Assembly: GCA_022781445.1 (NCBI GenBank)
Contig: JALETQ010000026.1
Location: 62,001 to 126,000 of the forward strand
DNA from: Prevotella sp.
GTDB taxonomy: Bacteria > Bacteroidota > Bacteroidia > Bacteroidales > Bacteroidaceae
Length of the DNA: 64,000 nt
Direction: 5' to 3'
The number at the start of each line of letters is the position of its first letter. Position 1 is the stretch's first letter. The translations under genes were made by a program, and so were the position numbers. This document shows positions 29,984 through 39,799 of the stretch, one piece after another. The notes beneath the pieces are model-generated. The model was not told the DNA's origin. It did no database searches and was given only the letters and a program-made list of their open reading frames with translations.

Positions 29984-32845
29984 TTGGATTACCTTCCTGG
30001 TGAAAGTGCCTTTGTCGGTATGGATACGGACGATGTAGATGCCGTTGCCGGGCAACAGAGGCGACACGCCTGCAGCTCCATCGAACAGCATCACGCGATG
30101 TCCGTCCGTGTCATACACCTCGACTTGCTCCATGCGGAAGCCCTGAGGATGAGACACCACGACCCGCCCGTCTACCACGGTGGCAGCAGGCAGGTTGTCT
30201 TTGCTGTCGATATCAAGCACCCCGTTGGTATTCATGACCTTGAAAAGTTTGTAACAGTTCTTGTATTGGCCCACGGTTCCGACGGTCGAACCGTTCTTGG
30301 CTTCGACCAGCAGGATGTAATCGCCGGCTTCGACACCGGGTTTGTATTTGAAGTCCAGTTTCTTTTCCTCGCCTGCACCGATACCCCTGGTATACATATA
30401 AATCATTTCGCCTTTGGTGAGGGTGAACTGACGCACGCGCAGGTAGAGCGTTCCCTTGAACTCCCGAGGCGCGCTCATGGTGATGGAGCAGTCGTTGTTC
30501 TGGTCGAGATACACCACGTCGGGGATGTTCACCGCCACGGCGTTGAGCATGATGTCGGCGGTGTTTTCGCTCACCTCGACGCGTGTGTCGTAGGCTTTGG
30601 CCCGGTCGTCATTGATGACGCTGCCGTCGCTGCGCACATACTGAATGTCGATGCGATAGGTACCGGGGTCGATGGCGAGCTTGGTGTAGAATTTGAAGGT
30701 CTGAGCCTCGCCCTGTCCGATGGTCGAATTCTGTTGTTGGAAGAGATAGCTGTTCTCTTCGTTGTTGACATCGGTGAGATACAGGCGCACGCCCACATCG
30801 CCTTTCACGGCATAGTTGCGCGCATTGAGTACCACATACAGATTCTGGCCCTGCATGATTTTGCTTTCACCGTCAGGATTGCTCCACAATACTTGTTGTG
30901 TGAGGCGCAACACGGGATAGGCAGAGGCAGGCTGAACGGTTACCTTGCCGTCACCTTCCTCGACCTTGAAGGGTTGCCCGGGAAACCCTTTTTCGTAGGC
31001 CGTCACCTTGTATTCGCCGGCCTCCATGTCGTCGGCAAGGTTGATGAGCAGGCGCAGCGATTCGGTGGCACCCTCGTAGACATGGGCTTCGTTCTCGTAG
31101 TCGTAAACCTTCGAGGCATCGGCAGTCGAAGTGAAGCGCAGCACGATGTTTTCCAAGTTCATGTGACGGCTGTCGTTGCGGAGCTTGACGGGGTAGATGA
31201 CGGCACCTTTGGCATAAACGGTAGCATCCTCGGGAGCGAGCTTGCCCAGCACGGTCACGTCGGGAACGATGTTGTCGGCACCCGTAATGGTGATTTTGCC
31301 GCCGGCGACTTTCACGCGCAGACGACCGCCATAGGGTACTCCGTTGCGATCTCTGTCGATCGAGGTACGCATGAGCTGCCATGCGTCATTGCCCGAAACA
31401 CGGAATGCCATCTGGAGGAATCCCTCGCCGTCGGCGATGCCTTCCACGGTGTTAGGCACGCCTTTCATCGAGAAAATCTCGTATCCGCTTCTTCGCCCGG
31501 CGAATCCTGCAATGTTCTTGGCTTCGGTCTTGAGTACCTTTTCTATTTTTCCGTCGACCACATATACCGCTGCCACGTCGCCGGTGAAGGCACGGGTGTC
31601 GAAGTTTTCGAAAGTTCCCATCAGCGAAATGTCGTTTTCGCCTTCGTAGTAGCGCAGATGCAGAGAGTTATACAAGGGCCATTCGCCGGCTTCGATGCTA
31701 CCGGCCGAAGCGGGTTGTATGCCTGTCACAATTTCCTGATCGATGTTGTAGCTTCCTGAACCGCCACCCTCGCCAACCTGCGAAGGCTCGAGGTGGTTGA
31801 TGATGAAGTATCCGTTGTATCTGCCATACCAACCCCAGTTGATGTGGACGAAGTCTTCGGTGTCGTACCCGTCGCACACAAAGGCATGGCCGCCCATGCG
31901 ATCCTCGCTCGTGGCTGCATAGTAGACGGGGCGTTTGGCGTCAATCTCGGCCTTGATGATGCGCATCCATTCGTCGGTCGAATAGAAAGTGCGCTTGCGA
32001 AGCGTCGTCGACGCGGCATAACCGAAGTAGTCCTTCAGTGCGGTGGGCACCAATGATGACATGGCACCACTGCCCTCCTTCATGTATTCCATCTCGACAG
32101 CGATGCCGAAGTGGGCCGACAGTGTTGCGATGGCCTGTTTCTGCTCTTCGGTGGGTGTCACGCCATCGTATGAATTGAGCATGTTTGCCCAGTCGTAGGT
32201 AGTGTTGCCGAAGTCGGCGGTGAGCGTCTTGTTGTTGGAAGTGTACGACTTTGTTCCCTTTCCTTTAGCGGGATAGTTGTAATACTTCATGATTTGGGTG
32301 CTTGCCGTGGCGACACAACCCACATAATAGTTCTTTTGTACACTGCCGTCGAAGTAGGTGGGGCAAGCCAGATTGTAGGGTTCGCCCTGTCCCCATTCGA
32401 TTTGGTTGAGCAAGGGCTCTCCGACCGGGGTGCCGGCGTGCATCACTTGTGGGGCTGTTGAAGCGTTGCTGCGGCACCGGTTCACATATTCGGCATTGAT
32501 TTTCATCCATGCCACGAGGTTGTCGGGAGCTTGGTTCCAGTCGAAGCTGCCGCTGTCGGAGTATCCCAACACGGGTGTTGCCCGGTCGTCGGCAGCCACG
32601 ATGACGAATCCTTGTTGATCTCCGACGTTGAAGATGTGGAAGGGCAGGTCGGTGGCCGTACTGCCGTTGATGCGTTTCATCGACTGTTCGGCCGACACTG
32701 CCATGAGCGATGCCTTGCCGATATTGGTTTTTTGTGAAATGAAGGTGCGCGCAATTTTTTCGGCTTGCACACGGTCTATCGGGTCTGCCGACAACTGCAG
32801 GCAGACGGATAGCAGGAGCGTGAGTGATAAATATTTCTTTTTCAT
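29981..32845 (-). CDS. C10 family cysteine protease (interpain/streptopain-like) with C-terminal sorting-type domain
   Basis: Signal peptide; YYVGCVATASTQIMKYYNYPAKG (catalytic Cys), GGHAFVCDGYDTEDFVHINWGWYGRYNGYF (catalytic His); C-term GNGIYIVRIHTDKGTFTRKVIQ resembles a T9SS type-A signal. Confidence 0.93.
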   Translation of the reverse strand: MKKKYLSLTLLLSVCLQLSADPIDRVQAEKIARTFISQKTNIGKASLMAVSAEQSMKRINGSTATDLPFHIFNVGDQQGFVIVAADDRATPVLGYSDSGSFDWNQAPDNLVAWMKINAEYVNRCRSNASTAPQVMHAGTPVGEPLLNQIEWGQGEPYNLACPTYFDGSVQKNYYVGCVATASTQIMKYYNYPAKGKGTKSYTSNNKTLTADFGNTTYDWANMLNSYDGVTPTEEQKQAIATLSAHFGIAVEMEYMKEGSGAMSSLVPTALKDYFGYAASTTLRKRTFYSTDEWMRIIKAEIDAKRPVYYAATSEDRMGGHAFVCDGYDTEDFVHINWGWYGRYNGYFIINHLEPSQVGEGGGSGSYNIDQEIVTGIQPASAGSIEAGEWPLYNSLHLRYYEGENDISLMGTFENFDTRAFTGDVAAVYVVDGKIEKVLKTEAKNIAGFAGRRSGYEIFSMKGVPNTVEGIADGEGFLQMAFRVSGNDAWQLMRTSIDRDRNGVPYGGRLRVKVAGGKITITGADNIVPDVTVLGKLAPEDATVYAKGAVIYPVKLRNDSRHMNLENIVLRFTSTADASKVYDYENEAHVYEGATESLRLLINLADDMEAGEYKVTAYEKGFPGQPFKVEEGDGKVTVQPASAYPVLRLTQQVLWSNPDGESKIMQGQNLYVVLNARNYAVKGDVGVRLYLTDVNNEENSYLFQQQNSTIGQGEAQTFKFYTKLAIDPGTYRIDIQYVRSDGSVINDDRAKAYDTRVEVSENTADIMLNAVAVNIPDVVYLDQNNDCSITMSAPREFKGTLYLRVRQFTLTKGEMIYMYTRGIGAGEEKKLDFKYKPGVEAGDYILLVEAKNGSTVGTVGQYKNCYKLFKVMNTNGVLDIDSKDNLPAATVVDGRVVVSHPQGFRMEQVEVYDTDGHRVMLFDGAAGVSPLLPGNGIYIVRIHTDKGTFTRKVIQ

Positions 32846-33067
32846 GGTATTAACGATGATGAGAAGCGACCTTGACGAATGCCGTCTTCTTCGACATGAA
32901 CGAAGCGGAGACAGAACATCGGTCGCCCTTGTGTGGGTGCCGGCGCACCGCTTTGTCGGAGACCGTCGGCCGGAAATTCCATGTCGGCCGACCGTCGCCC
33001 CGCAAAGCGGCGCGCACTTGAGGATTCATTACGTTCCATGGGCAGGCTTTCCGCCCGAGGGCAATGA

Positions 33068-34918
33068 TTATCTGACAATGATTTTGCGGGTTTCTTGTCC
33101 CGCTTTGACCACGACAACACCTGCGGGCAGGTTTACGAAGCGGCTTCCGGCACCAGCATCGAGTCGCTTCAGGAGCCTACCGTCCATACCATATATATAT
33201 ATGGGTCGTGCCGAAGTGCTTTCGATGACCACACCGCCTTGCACACCTTTGACGGTGAAACGGGCAGCCGTGGCAGATTCGATGTTGTCGATGACAACCG
33301 ATGCTATCATCTCATTGGAGCGTTCCGAGTAGATGTCGCCTATCTCATAGTCGGGATAAGACTCGACGACGGTGCGTGCATGAGCCACCACGGTGTAACC
33401 GTATCTGACGGTTTGACTGAGAGGCACGTCGAAGCGGAGAGAAGTTTCGCCGACGACGTTGGTCACCGACATCATGGTTTTCAGCACGTCGCCTTTCCTG
33501 AGGTTCTGCACAATGGCGATCTCGTCGATATAGAGTTTATGGGAACCGTTGAGGAATTCAAGTTCCACATACGTTTCGGCAGCTCCCTTGGTACCGTTGA
33601 TGACATAGTCTGACTGTGTGTCGTCCAAGGTTACTTTGATCCTTTCGACCACCTTGTCGGCATGATATACATTCACCATCACGGTATCGCCGGTGGTTGC
33701 ACCCGAATAGCTGTAGCCCTTCATCTTGACCTTGATGCTGAACTTGCCGTTGTCGGCAGACAAATCGAGGGCGGGACTGCACAACAGGGCGGGACTTGAG
33801 CCGTAGGGAGCGAGTCCGATATATCCGGTAGCGGCACACGACAGTTCGGCATACCAACCGGGAGTCACGGTATATTGGTCGAGCATGAGTCTCGTTTTCA
33901 GATATTGGGGATATTCCACCGTACCTTCGGTCACCTTGGCAAAGTCTTCCGATATGACGGTGGCTTCGCGGTCTTCGGTCATCTCTTCGATCTTCGACAG
34001 GTACACGTTGTAGTCTTCGGCATCGGCAACGGCTTCCCACCGTGCGGTGAAACCTGCCTCGGACACGTCGGTAGCCTCGGTGGCAACGGGAGTGGCAAGC
34101 ATCGAGATGGCTTTCACCACCTGCATGGCTTCGCTGTAGCCGGACACATATTCACCCTTTTTGGCACGCACCTTATAATAATAGGTGACACCTTCCTTCA
34201 TGCCTTCCACTTTCATGGTCTGCACATTGTCGGTGGTGGCAGCCACTTCAAGGTCATGCACGAGGTATTCGGGCCGGTCGTTGTCGAGGACGGTGAACAC
34301 ATCCAGCAGATAAGCAGTGGCATTGGTCACCGGTTTCCAACGGGCGGTGAAGCTCTTTCCGTCCGAGTCGTTGGACAACAGGGCTTCGGGGACGGCAATG
34401 AAAGCATCGCTGGTTTCAACCTTCACGTCGTCGATGAGAATGCCGCTGAAAGCATATTCGGGTGTGAACTTCACCGAAGAGGTGGCTTTACCGTCGATCA
34501 CGTAGAGCATGATGTCCTGCCAGCCTTCTCCCATCTGGTAAAAAGATTGGGCAGTGCCGTTGTCGACCTGCACCTTCATGCTGCCGAAGCCGCCAACGGC
34601 TTTCATCCTGAACGTGATTCTTACATTCCCGCCATGGGTCGACATATCACTTTTCGCTGTGGTCAGCGAACCCTTGACGAGCAGCATGCCTCCGGCTTCG
34701 TACACACGGTTGCCCTGCCATCCGGGAAGATTTTTCTGCAACTTTCCGCCGGTGCCGGAAATATCCGTCGCGCCCGGGGCATTTTCCGATCCCTCTGTGA
34801 AAGCATCGAACCTTTCATTCAATACGACGATGGTATCGCCTTCGGCTGCCTGCAATCTCACGTTGCCTGCCAAAACCAAAACGACCATCCACAAACTTAC
34901 TACGAAGAGTTTTTTCAT
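33068..34918 (-). CDS. Secreted protein with FN3-like and choice-of-anchor-type beta domains and a T9SS-like C-terminus
   Basis: Signal peptide MKKLFVVSLWMVVLVLAGNVRLQA; repeated FTARWKPVTNATAYLLDV / FTARWEAVADAEDYNVYL (FN3); C-term IYIYGMDGRLLKRLDAGAGSRFVNLPAGVVVVKAGQETRKIIVR. Confidence 0.8.
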   Translation of the reverse strand: MKKLFVVSLWMVVLVLAGNVRLQAAEGDTIVVLNERFDAFTEGSENAPGATDISGTGGKLQKNLPGWQGNRVYEAGGMLLVKGSLTTAKSDMSTHGGNVRITFRMKAVGGFGSMKVQVDNGTAQSFYQMGEGWQDIMLYVIDGKATSSVKFTPEYAFSGILIDDVKVETSDAFIAVPEALLSNDSDGKSFTARWKPVTNATAYLLDVFTVLDNDRPEYLVHDLEVAATTDNVQTMKVEGMKEGVTYYYKVRAKKGEYVSGYSEAMQVVKAISMLATPVATEATDVSEAGFTARWEAVADAEDYNVYLSKIEEMTEDREATVISEDFAKVTEGTVEYPQYLKTRLMLDQYTVTPGWYAELSCAATGYIGLAPYGSSPALLCSPALDLSADNGKFSIKVKMKGYSYSGATTGDTVMVNVYHADKVVERIKVTLDDTQSDYVINGTKGAAETYVELEFLNGSHKLYIDEIAIVQNLRKGDVLKTMMSVTNVVGETSLRFDVPLSQTVRYGYTVVAHARTVVESYPDYEIGDIYSERSNEMIASVVIDNIESATAARFTVKGVQGGVVIESTSARPIYIYGMDGRLLKRLDAGAGSRFVNLPAGVVVVKAGQETRKIIVR

Positions 34919-35375
34919 AAGTAACAACTGATTTAGATAAACATCTTGTGATATATGGCGGCAAATGTACTGATTTTTATAAAAACTTACAAACAATCCC
35001 GTATAAAATTTTATTATTTATTCTGAGGTGGTATATTAAATCGCAACAAGACTGGTTAATTTGGTGCGTTTTTTGTACTTAATAGAAACAAATATGGTAT
35101 AATCATTAAGTCAAAACGCCTCATCAGCCTCCGAATCCATTCAAAGCCTTTGCCGGTGTACCGTATTGTTTTATTAACGTTATGTAACCAATCAAAATCA
35201 AACAGATATGTATATCCGTAAGAAAAAAGTCGGCAGGACGCTCTCCGTCTTCCTTTCGGCAGGTTCAATGCCTGTAACGCCGGAAAGACAGCATGGTGCG
35301 CACGGACGTTAGGAGGCAGTAGGAAAGGGCGGCAACGGAGGGTTGCCGGCAACCCTCCGGCAGAACGCTCCGTCA

Positions 35376-35463
35376 AAGTTGCCCTTTCGTATTTCAATAG
35401 GGGTACTTTCGCGCTGTAAAACCTGCCCTTTCGCCTTGCAATACCTGCCCTTTGGAAAGATAC
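35376..35463 (+). repeat. 22-bp-period tandem repeat, 4 units
   Basis: AAGTTGCCCTTTCGTATTTCAA / TAGGGGTACTTTCGCGCTGTAA / AACCTGCCCTTTCGCCTTGCAA / TACCTGCCCTTTGGAAAGATAC; CTTTCG/CTTTGG recurs exactly every 22 nt. Confidence 0.75.
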
Positions 35464-35632
35464 GGTTCAAGCAACGGCATATCAGTGCCTTACCGCCGGA
35501 CACGACAAAGGGGTGCAGCCCGACGGGCACACCCCTTGTTTCGCAGAAGACAAGCAGACCGGTCGCGGATGCAAGTCATACTGTCGGCTGGCGTGAGGAC
35601 GGCAGCATAGCCGCCTCATCACCCACGGAAGC

Positions 35633-36088
35633 CTAATCCTTCAACTTATTGACAACACCTTTCATCAGATGGTCTGACAAAACGAGGGCTGCAAAAATAC
35701 CCATTTCGATACAATGTTCCGTGGACTTCACGTAGATTCCTACCGCAATGCCGATGGCACAAATCAGCAAATCTCCCTTGGTCATTTCGAGCACGTCTTG
35801 AAAATAACCCTTGTAGGACAGTCCTTTCTTGCTCAAATAGATGAGAGAAGCGACTTCTGTCACAAACAAGACGAATGCCACTATCGTATAAATGACATAG
35901 AAAAGGAAGTGGCTTTCGTCAACAAGAGGATTCAATGCTATCAAAAGCAAAACGCTGCGCGGAATGATTTTTACGCACCAATAGTAGAGCTTTGATTGCC
36001 TGATTTTCTCTGATTGCCTGATTTTCTCTGATAATACTTCGTCTTTCATAATAATTTTGTTTATTCTTTTGATTTTTTCGTTTGTCAA
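35633..36088 (-). CDS. Hypothetical small membrane protein (4 predicted TM)
   Basis: 151 aa with hydrophobic segments (SVLLLIALNPL, LFYVIYTIVAFVLFV, LLICAIGIAVGIYV); no family recognised. Confidence 0.65.
   Translation of the reverse strand: MTNEKIKRINKIIMKDEVLSEKIRQSEKIRQSKLYYWCVKIIPRSVLLLIALNPLVDESHFLFYVIYTIVAFVLFVTEVASLIYLSKKGLSYKGYFQDVLEMTKGDLLICAIGIAVGIYVKSTEHCIEMGIFAALVLSDHLMKGVVNKLKD
35993..36028 (-). repeat. 18-bp exact tandem duplication in the 5' part of the ORF
   Basis: TGATTGCCTGATTTTCTC x2, giving EKIRQSEKIRQS. Confidence 0.9.
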
Positions 36089-36349
36089 GGTTTACTTGTC
36101 ACAAATGACAGTAGAAAGGTGTAGTAGTTGGTGTTTTGTGCATCAGGAAAGGGATTCCTGTCGCAAAAGGCTTACAAAGATACCAAGAAAAATACAAAAC
36201 AATGTTGATTGTTTTTTTTTAACATAATCGAATCATTGTGGGTGTTTATGGAAGTTGCGGATAACAATTGGATGTTGCCTCTACGCAAAAAGAAGACGAT
36301 ACAGCTGGAATTTTAAGGTTCTGAATTTGGTTTTTCCAAAAAAGATGTG

Positions 36350-36357
36350 TAATTTTG
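36350..36357 (+). promoter_or_regulatory. -7 box TAATTTTG
   Basis: TAATTTTG with TTG 21 nt upstream, about 40 nt before the ATG at 36399. Confidence 0.5.
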
Positions 36358-36398
36358 AACCTACATAAACATAAAATATTTACAAAAACCAACAATCT

Positions 36399-38930
36399 AT
36401 GAGAAATCATTTACGAAGTATTGTGCTGACACTGTTAGTGTTGGCAACAGGAATGGGCGTATTTGCTCAAGATTCTCCGGTGGTAAAATCGCTGAGTGAA
36501 GCCTTTGAGCTTAAAAAAAATTGCACATTGGTCATTGAAAAAAATAGCAATTACAAACTGCAACTCATCAGCTACGACAATGAGTATGACGAATCATACG
36601 TGTGGGATGGTACGGTGGGAACGATGCTCCTCTTCAATGGTAACCTGAAAAACTTGGCTGCCGGCAAAATTATGGAAGAAGCGACGCTGAATTTGAGCTA
36701 TCTCACCTACTCGCAAAGTTTCTACGTGATGTCGAACAGTACGGCTACATTGGCCGACGGCGACATGATTCCGCCGGTGGAGATCACCTCCTTGGACGAA
36801 TTGAAAGACTATATGTTCGTCAAAATCAAAGGCACTATCTCCGCCAATGGCGAGAGCCTCACCACCGAAGGAGGCGAGACGCTTGAATTTGAAGGTGGCA
36901 TGGATGGCGAACCCGACTACATTGCACATGCCGGAAAAACCGGTTATGTGACCGGTTACAGCGCAGGATGGGATGGATTCAAGGTGTATCCTTTCAACAA
37001 TTACTTTACAGAAGCAACCGAAGGCAACCCGGACGACATCGATACCTTCGACAAACTGAAAGCAATCGAGGAAAACAAAATGGTGAACTTCATCCTCCCG
37101 AAAGGTACACAGGTGTTGGGTCTGAGAAAATTCATGTGGGGTTCGACCCTTTATCTGTGGGACGGGACGAACGGAACCTATCTCGACGGACAGAGCGTTG
37201 ACGATATTCTTCTGAAGGGCATGAATCCGTTGCCACAACCGGGACAGGAAGTCAGCGGCAGCATTTATGCCTATTATTTCGGCAGTCAATACAACTATTT
37301 CAATTACGATGTGACCGGCAACACCGATGCCAAGGTGGAACTCACCTTCGGAGAGGCCAAACCCCTGACACCGATTACCATCACTTCGCAAGAGCTGATG
37401 GCAGCATACGACACGAAAAAATACGACGAAGCGTATATCCGCATACACGGCACAATGTATCAGGATGGTGATTTCACGGGCGATGACGGCTCGACTTATC
37501 GCGTTTCGGAGTTCTATGACGAATGGTACGACTTTAACAAGTTTGCCGGACAAGTGGGTTATCTGACGGCCGTGACCAAAAAGAACATCTGGGACGGCAC
37601 CTTCGATTTGCTCGTATTGACACAAGAGTTCTTCGAAAGTGAAGGTGAGGCAGAGGCTACACAAGTGGTTTACGATGCACTGAAGCCCACCACCATCGAA
37701 AAAGATGTGCCCGTTGCCGATGTCACCATCAAGAACCTGAACCTGAAAGCCGGTGTTTATACCTCCATCGTTCTGCCTTTCGACCTCAACAAAGATGAAA
37801 TCGAGGCAGCCTTCGGAGAAGGAAGTGTGGTTTATGCTCCCGAATCTTATTACTCCACAGATAAAGTCGACAGCGTGTTTATCACCGATGCCATCATCCT
37901 CCGTGCCGGTGCGGCGTATATCCTGCTGCCGAAGAAAGACCAAACAGACGTTACTTTCAAGCGTGTGAACCTGCAAAGCACCATCGATTTGTTCCCGCAG
38001 ACGGTTTATCCTGCCGGCAACACCGTGGTTAGGAAAACCATCAGCCTCAACGGAAGCCTCAACCCGTTCTCGTCCGACAACATTAAAAACTCGTTTGCAT
38101 TCAAGGAGGACGGACAAATGGTTGCCGCCTACGGACAACATCGTGGCTTCGGTTGCTACTTCCTTGTGGATGAGGGCAGCAACAACTTCGTCGTGAAGCT
38201 CGAAGGACAAGAAACCGCTGAAGAACTTGTTTATGATGTCAATGCCAAGAATGACATCGTCAGTGTGCCTTTGGCGAACGTCACTATCAGGAACCTGAAC
38301 CTGAAAAAGGATGAACTGAACACCATTTGTCTGCCCTTCAGCGTAAGTAAAGAAGAAATGGATCGCGTCTTCGGAGAAGGAACGGAACTTTACGAGACCG
38401 ACTCTTATCGCTCGATGCAAGATGCCGATACCATATTCTTCAAACCTTCGACTGGAAAAACTATCATGACCGGCCTGCCTTATGCCATCAAAACAACCAA
38501 GGACGTGACCGATCCGACGTTCCGACAAGTGACCGTTGTGGCAGAAGAACCTACCGGAACCGGCATCTTCTGGGAAGACAATAAAAGCCTCAGCACCAAG
38601 TATGTACGCATGATGGGCAGCTACTCGAAGACTACTTTCAACCCTGTCAGCTACATTTTCATCAACGGAACGCTGACCGACGCGAAAATAATCAACACGA
38701 CCGAGATGGGAGGATTTGCCTGTCAGATTACAGCCGAAGAAGAATTGAAGCGATTGGCTGCCTTCATCAATAACCAACTGGTGACCGACGGCATCGCCGA
38801 GATCGAACAAGAACGACAAGCCTCGGTACGCATTTACAACCTCAACGGGCAATATGTGGGCGAGTCGCCCGACAAGTTGGGGCGCGGTGTCTACATCGTC
38901 AACGGCCAAAAGGTTGTCATCAATAAATGA
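36399..38930 (+). CDS. Large secreted repeat protein with T9SS-like C-terminus
   Basis: Signal peptide MRNHLRSIVLTLLVLATGMGVFAQ; duplicated domains; C-term VRIYNLNGQYVGESPDKLGRGVYIVNGQKVVINK. Confidence 0.8.
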   Translation: MRNHLRSIVLTLLVLATGMGVFAQDSPVVKSLSEAFELKKNCTLVIEKNSNYKLQLISYDNEYDESYVWDGTVGTMLLFNGNLKNLAAGKIMEEATLNLSYLTYSQSFYVMSNSTATLADGDMIPPVEITSLDELKDYMFVKIKGTISANGESLTTEGGETLEFEGGMDGEPDYIAHAGKTGYVTGYSAGWDGFKVYPFNNYFTEATEGNPDDIDTFDKLKAIEENKMVNFILPKGTQVLGLRKFMWGSTLYLWDGTNGTYLDGQSVDDILLKGMNPLPQPGQEVSGSIYAYYFGSQYNYFNYDVTGNTDAKVELTFGEAKPLTPITITSQELMAAYDTKKYDEAYIRIHGTMYQDGDFTGDDGSTYRVSEFYDEWYDFNKFAGQVGYLTAVTKKNIWDGTFDLLVLTQEFFESEGEAEATQVVYDALKPTTIEKDVPVADVTIKNLNLKAGVYTSIVLPFDLNKDEIEAAFGEGSVVYAPESYYSTDKVDSVFITDAIILRAGAAYILLPKKDQTDVTFKRVNLQSTIDLFPQTVYPAGNTVVRKTISLNGSLNPFSSDNIKNSFAFKEDGQMVAAYGQHRGFGCYFLVDEGSNNFVVKLEGQETAEELVYDVNAKNDIVSVPLANVTIRNLNLKKDELNTICLPFSVSKEEMDRVFGEGTELYETDSYRSMQDADTIFFKPSTGKTIMTGLPYAIKTTKDVTDPTFRQVTVVAEEPTGTGIFWEDNKSLSTKYVRMMGSYSKTTFNPVSYIFINGTLTDAKIINTTEMGGFACQITAEEELKRLAAFINNQLVTDGIAEIEQERQASVRIYNLNGQYVGESPDKLGRGVYIVNGQKVVINK

Positions 38931-39108
38931 TAAGGCAGGCTCCAATAATTGGCTTTGTATGATTTCGAGCTTTTGACCGGGTGGAAATGGGAAGTTGTTG
39001 TGTGAACAATGAGGGATATTGCCACCGAAAGAACTTACGATTTACACCCGGTTAAAAGCCGAATGACTGAAAAAATAAAAGGCGGGAATTATTAGAACCT
39101 GCCGATAA
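38931..39108 (+). repeat. Long-palindrome intergenic element, copy 3
   Basis: TAAGGCAGGCTCCAATAATT ... AATTATTAGAACCTGCCGATA ends; inner arms GCTTTTGACCGGGTG (38969-38983) / CACCCGGTTAAAAGC (39045-39059). Begins right at the stop of the 36399 CDS. Confidence 0.7.
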
Positions 39109-39202
39109 GGTTATCGGCAAACTTGAAAAAGGTCAGAACGACACATTGTCGGGTTCTTGCCAAATCATGAGGTCATGCCATTCTGTCGAAGTAAAGACTC
39201 CG

Positions 39203-39238
39203 AATCCCTCGGGAGCGTGCAGGCTCTCGAGGGATTTT
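39203..39238 (+). terminator. Candidate intrinsic terminator
   Basis: AATCCCTCGGGAGC-gtgca-GGCTCTCGAGGGATTTTCTT. Confidence 0.5.
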
Positions 39239-39758
39239 CTTCTCCGGCCTGCAATGCTGGCAGATATCTTTTTCTTCGTTTTTCTGGAATTTATAGCTCT
39301 TTTGCGGGCGACATCCGTGACCTGTAGGCTTTCATCCCGACTTGTCTGATGCCATCCCCAATCGGCAAGAACGGATGGACTTGATGAAGGACTATCGCTG
39401 TCCTGAACCGACTATGATGTGAGAACCGTCCGGCTGAGCTCGAAGGCGACCACAAGCAAACATGGAACGTGAAGCGGAACATCGCAGCGCGAATGGTCTG
39501 ACCGACATCAACGAAATGGTCACCCTGCCTTGCCGGCAAGACCTTCCGTCACCAAGATATTTTTACTCGCAAATGAAAACGGGTGGAAAGTGACAAAACC
39601 CCCTAAGCTAATCATCCTTGGATATTGATGACCGAAGAGAGGGTGATACATTTGTCATGCCCATCCACGGTGGCTTTCCGGACAAACAAAACAATGAAAA
39701 TGGAATTATTGTTTGTAATTTTTCCAATAAAAAGTTTGGGAGTTACGATAAAAAGCTT

Positions 39759-39766
39759 TATATTTG
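39759..39766 (+). promoter_or_regulatory. -7 box TATATTTG with -33 TTG
   Basis: TTG 20 nt upstream; precedes the desulfoferrodoxin gene. Confidence 0.5.
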
Positions 39767-39799
39767 CGGTATACTAATAATTTAATTCAATAGAACAAG

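Noticed and set aside
36594-38945. 783-aa - strand ORF
   Set aside because: Antisense shadow of the 843-aa secreted-protein gene, which has signal peptide, promoter and sorting domain.
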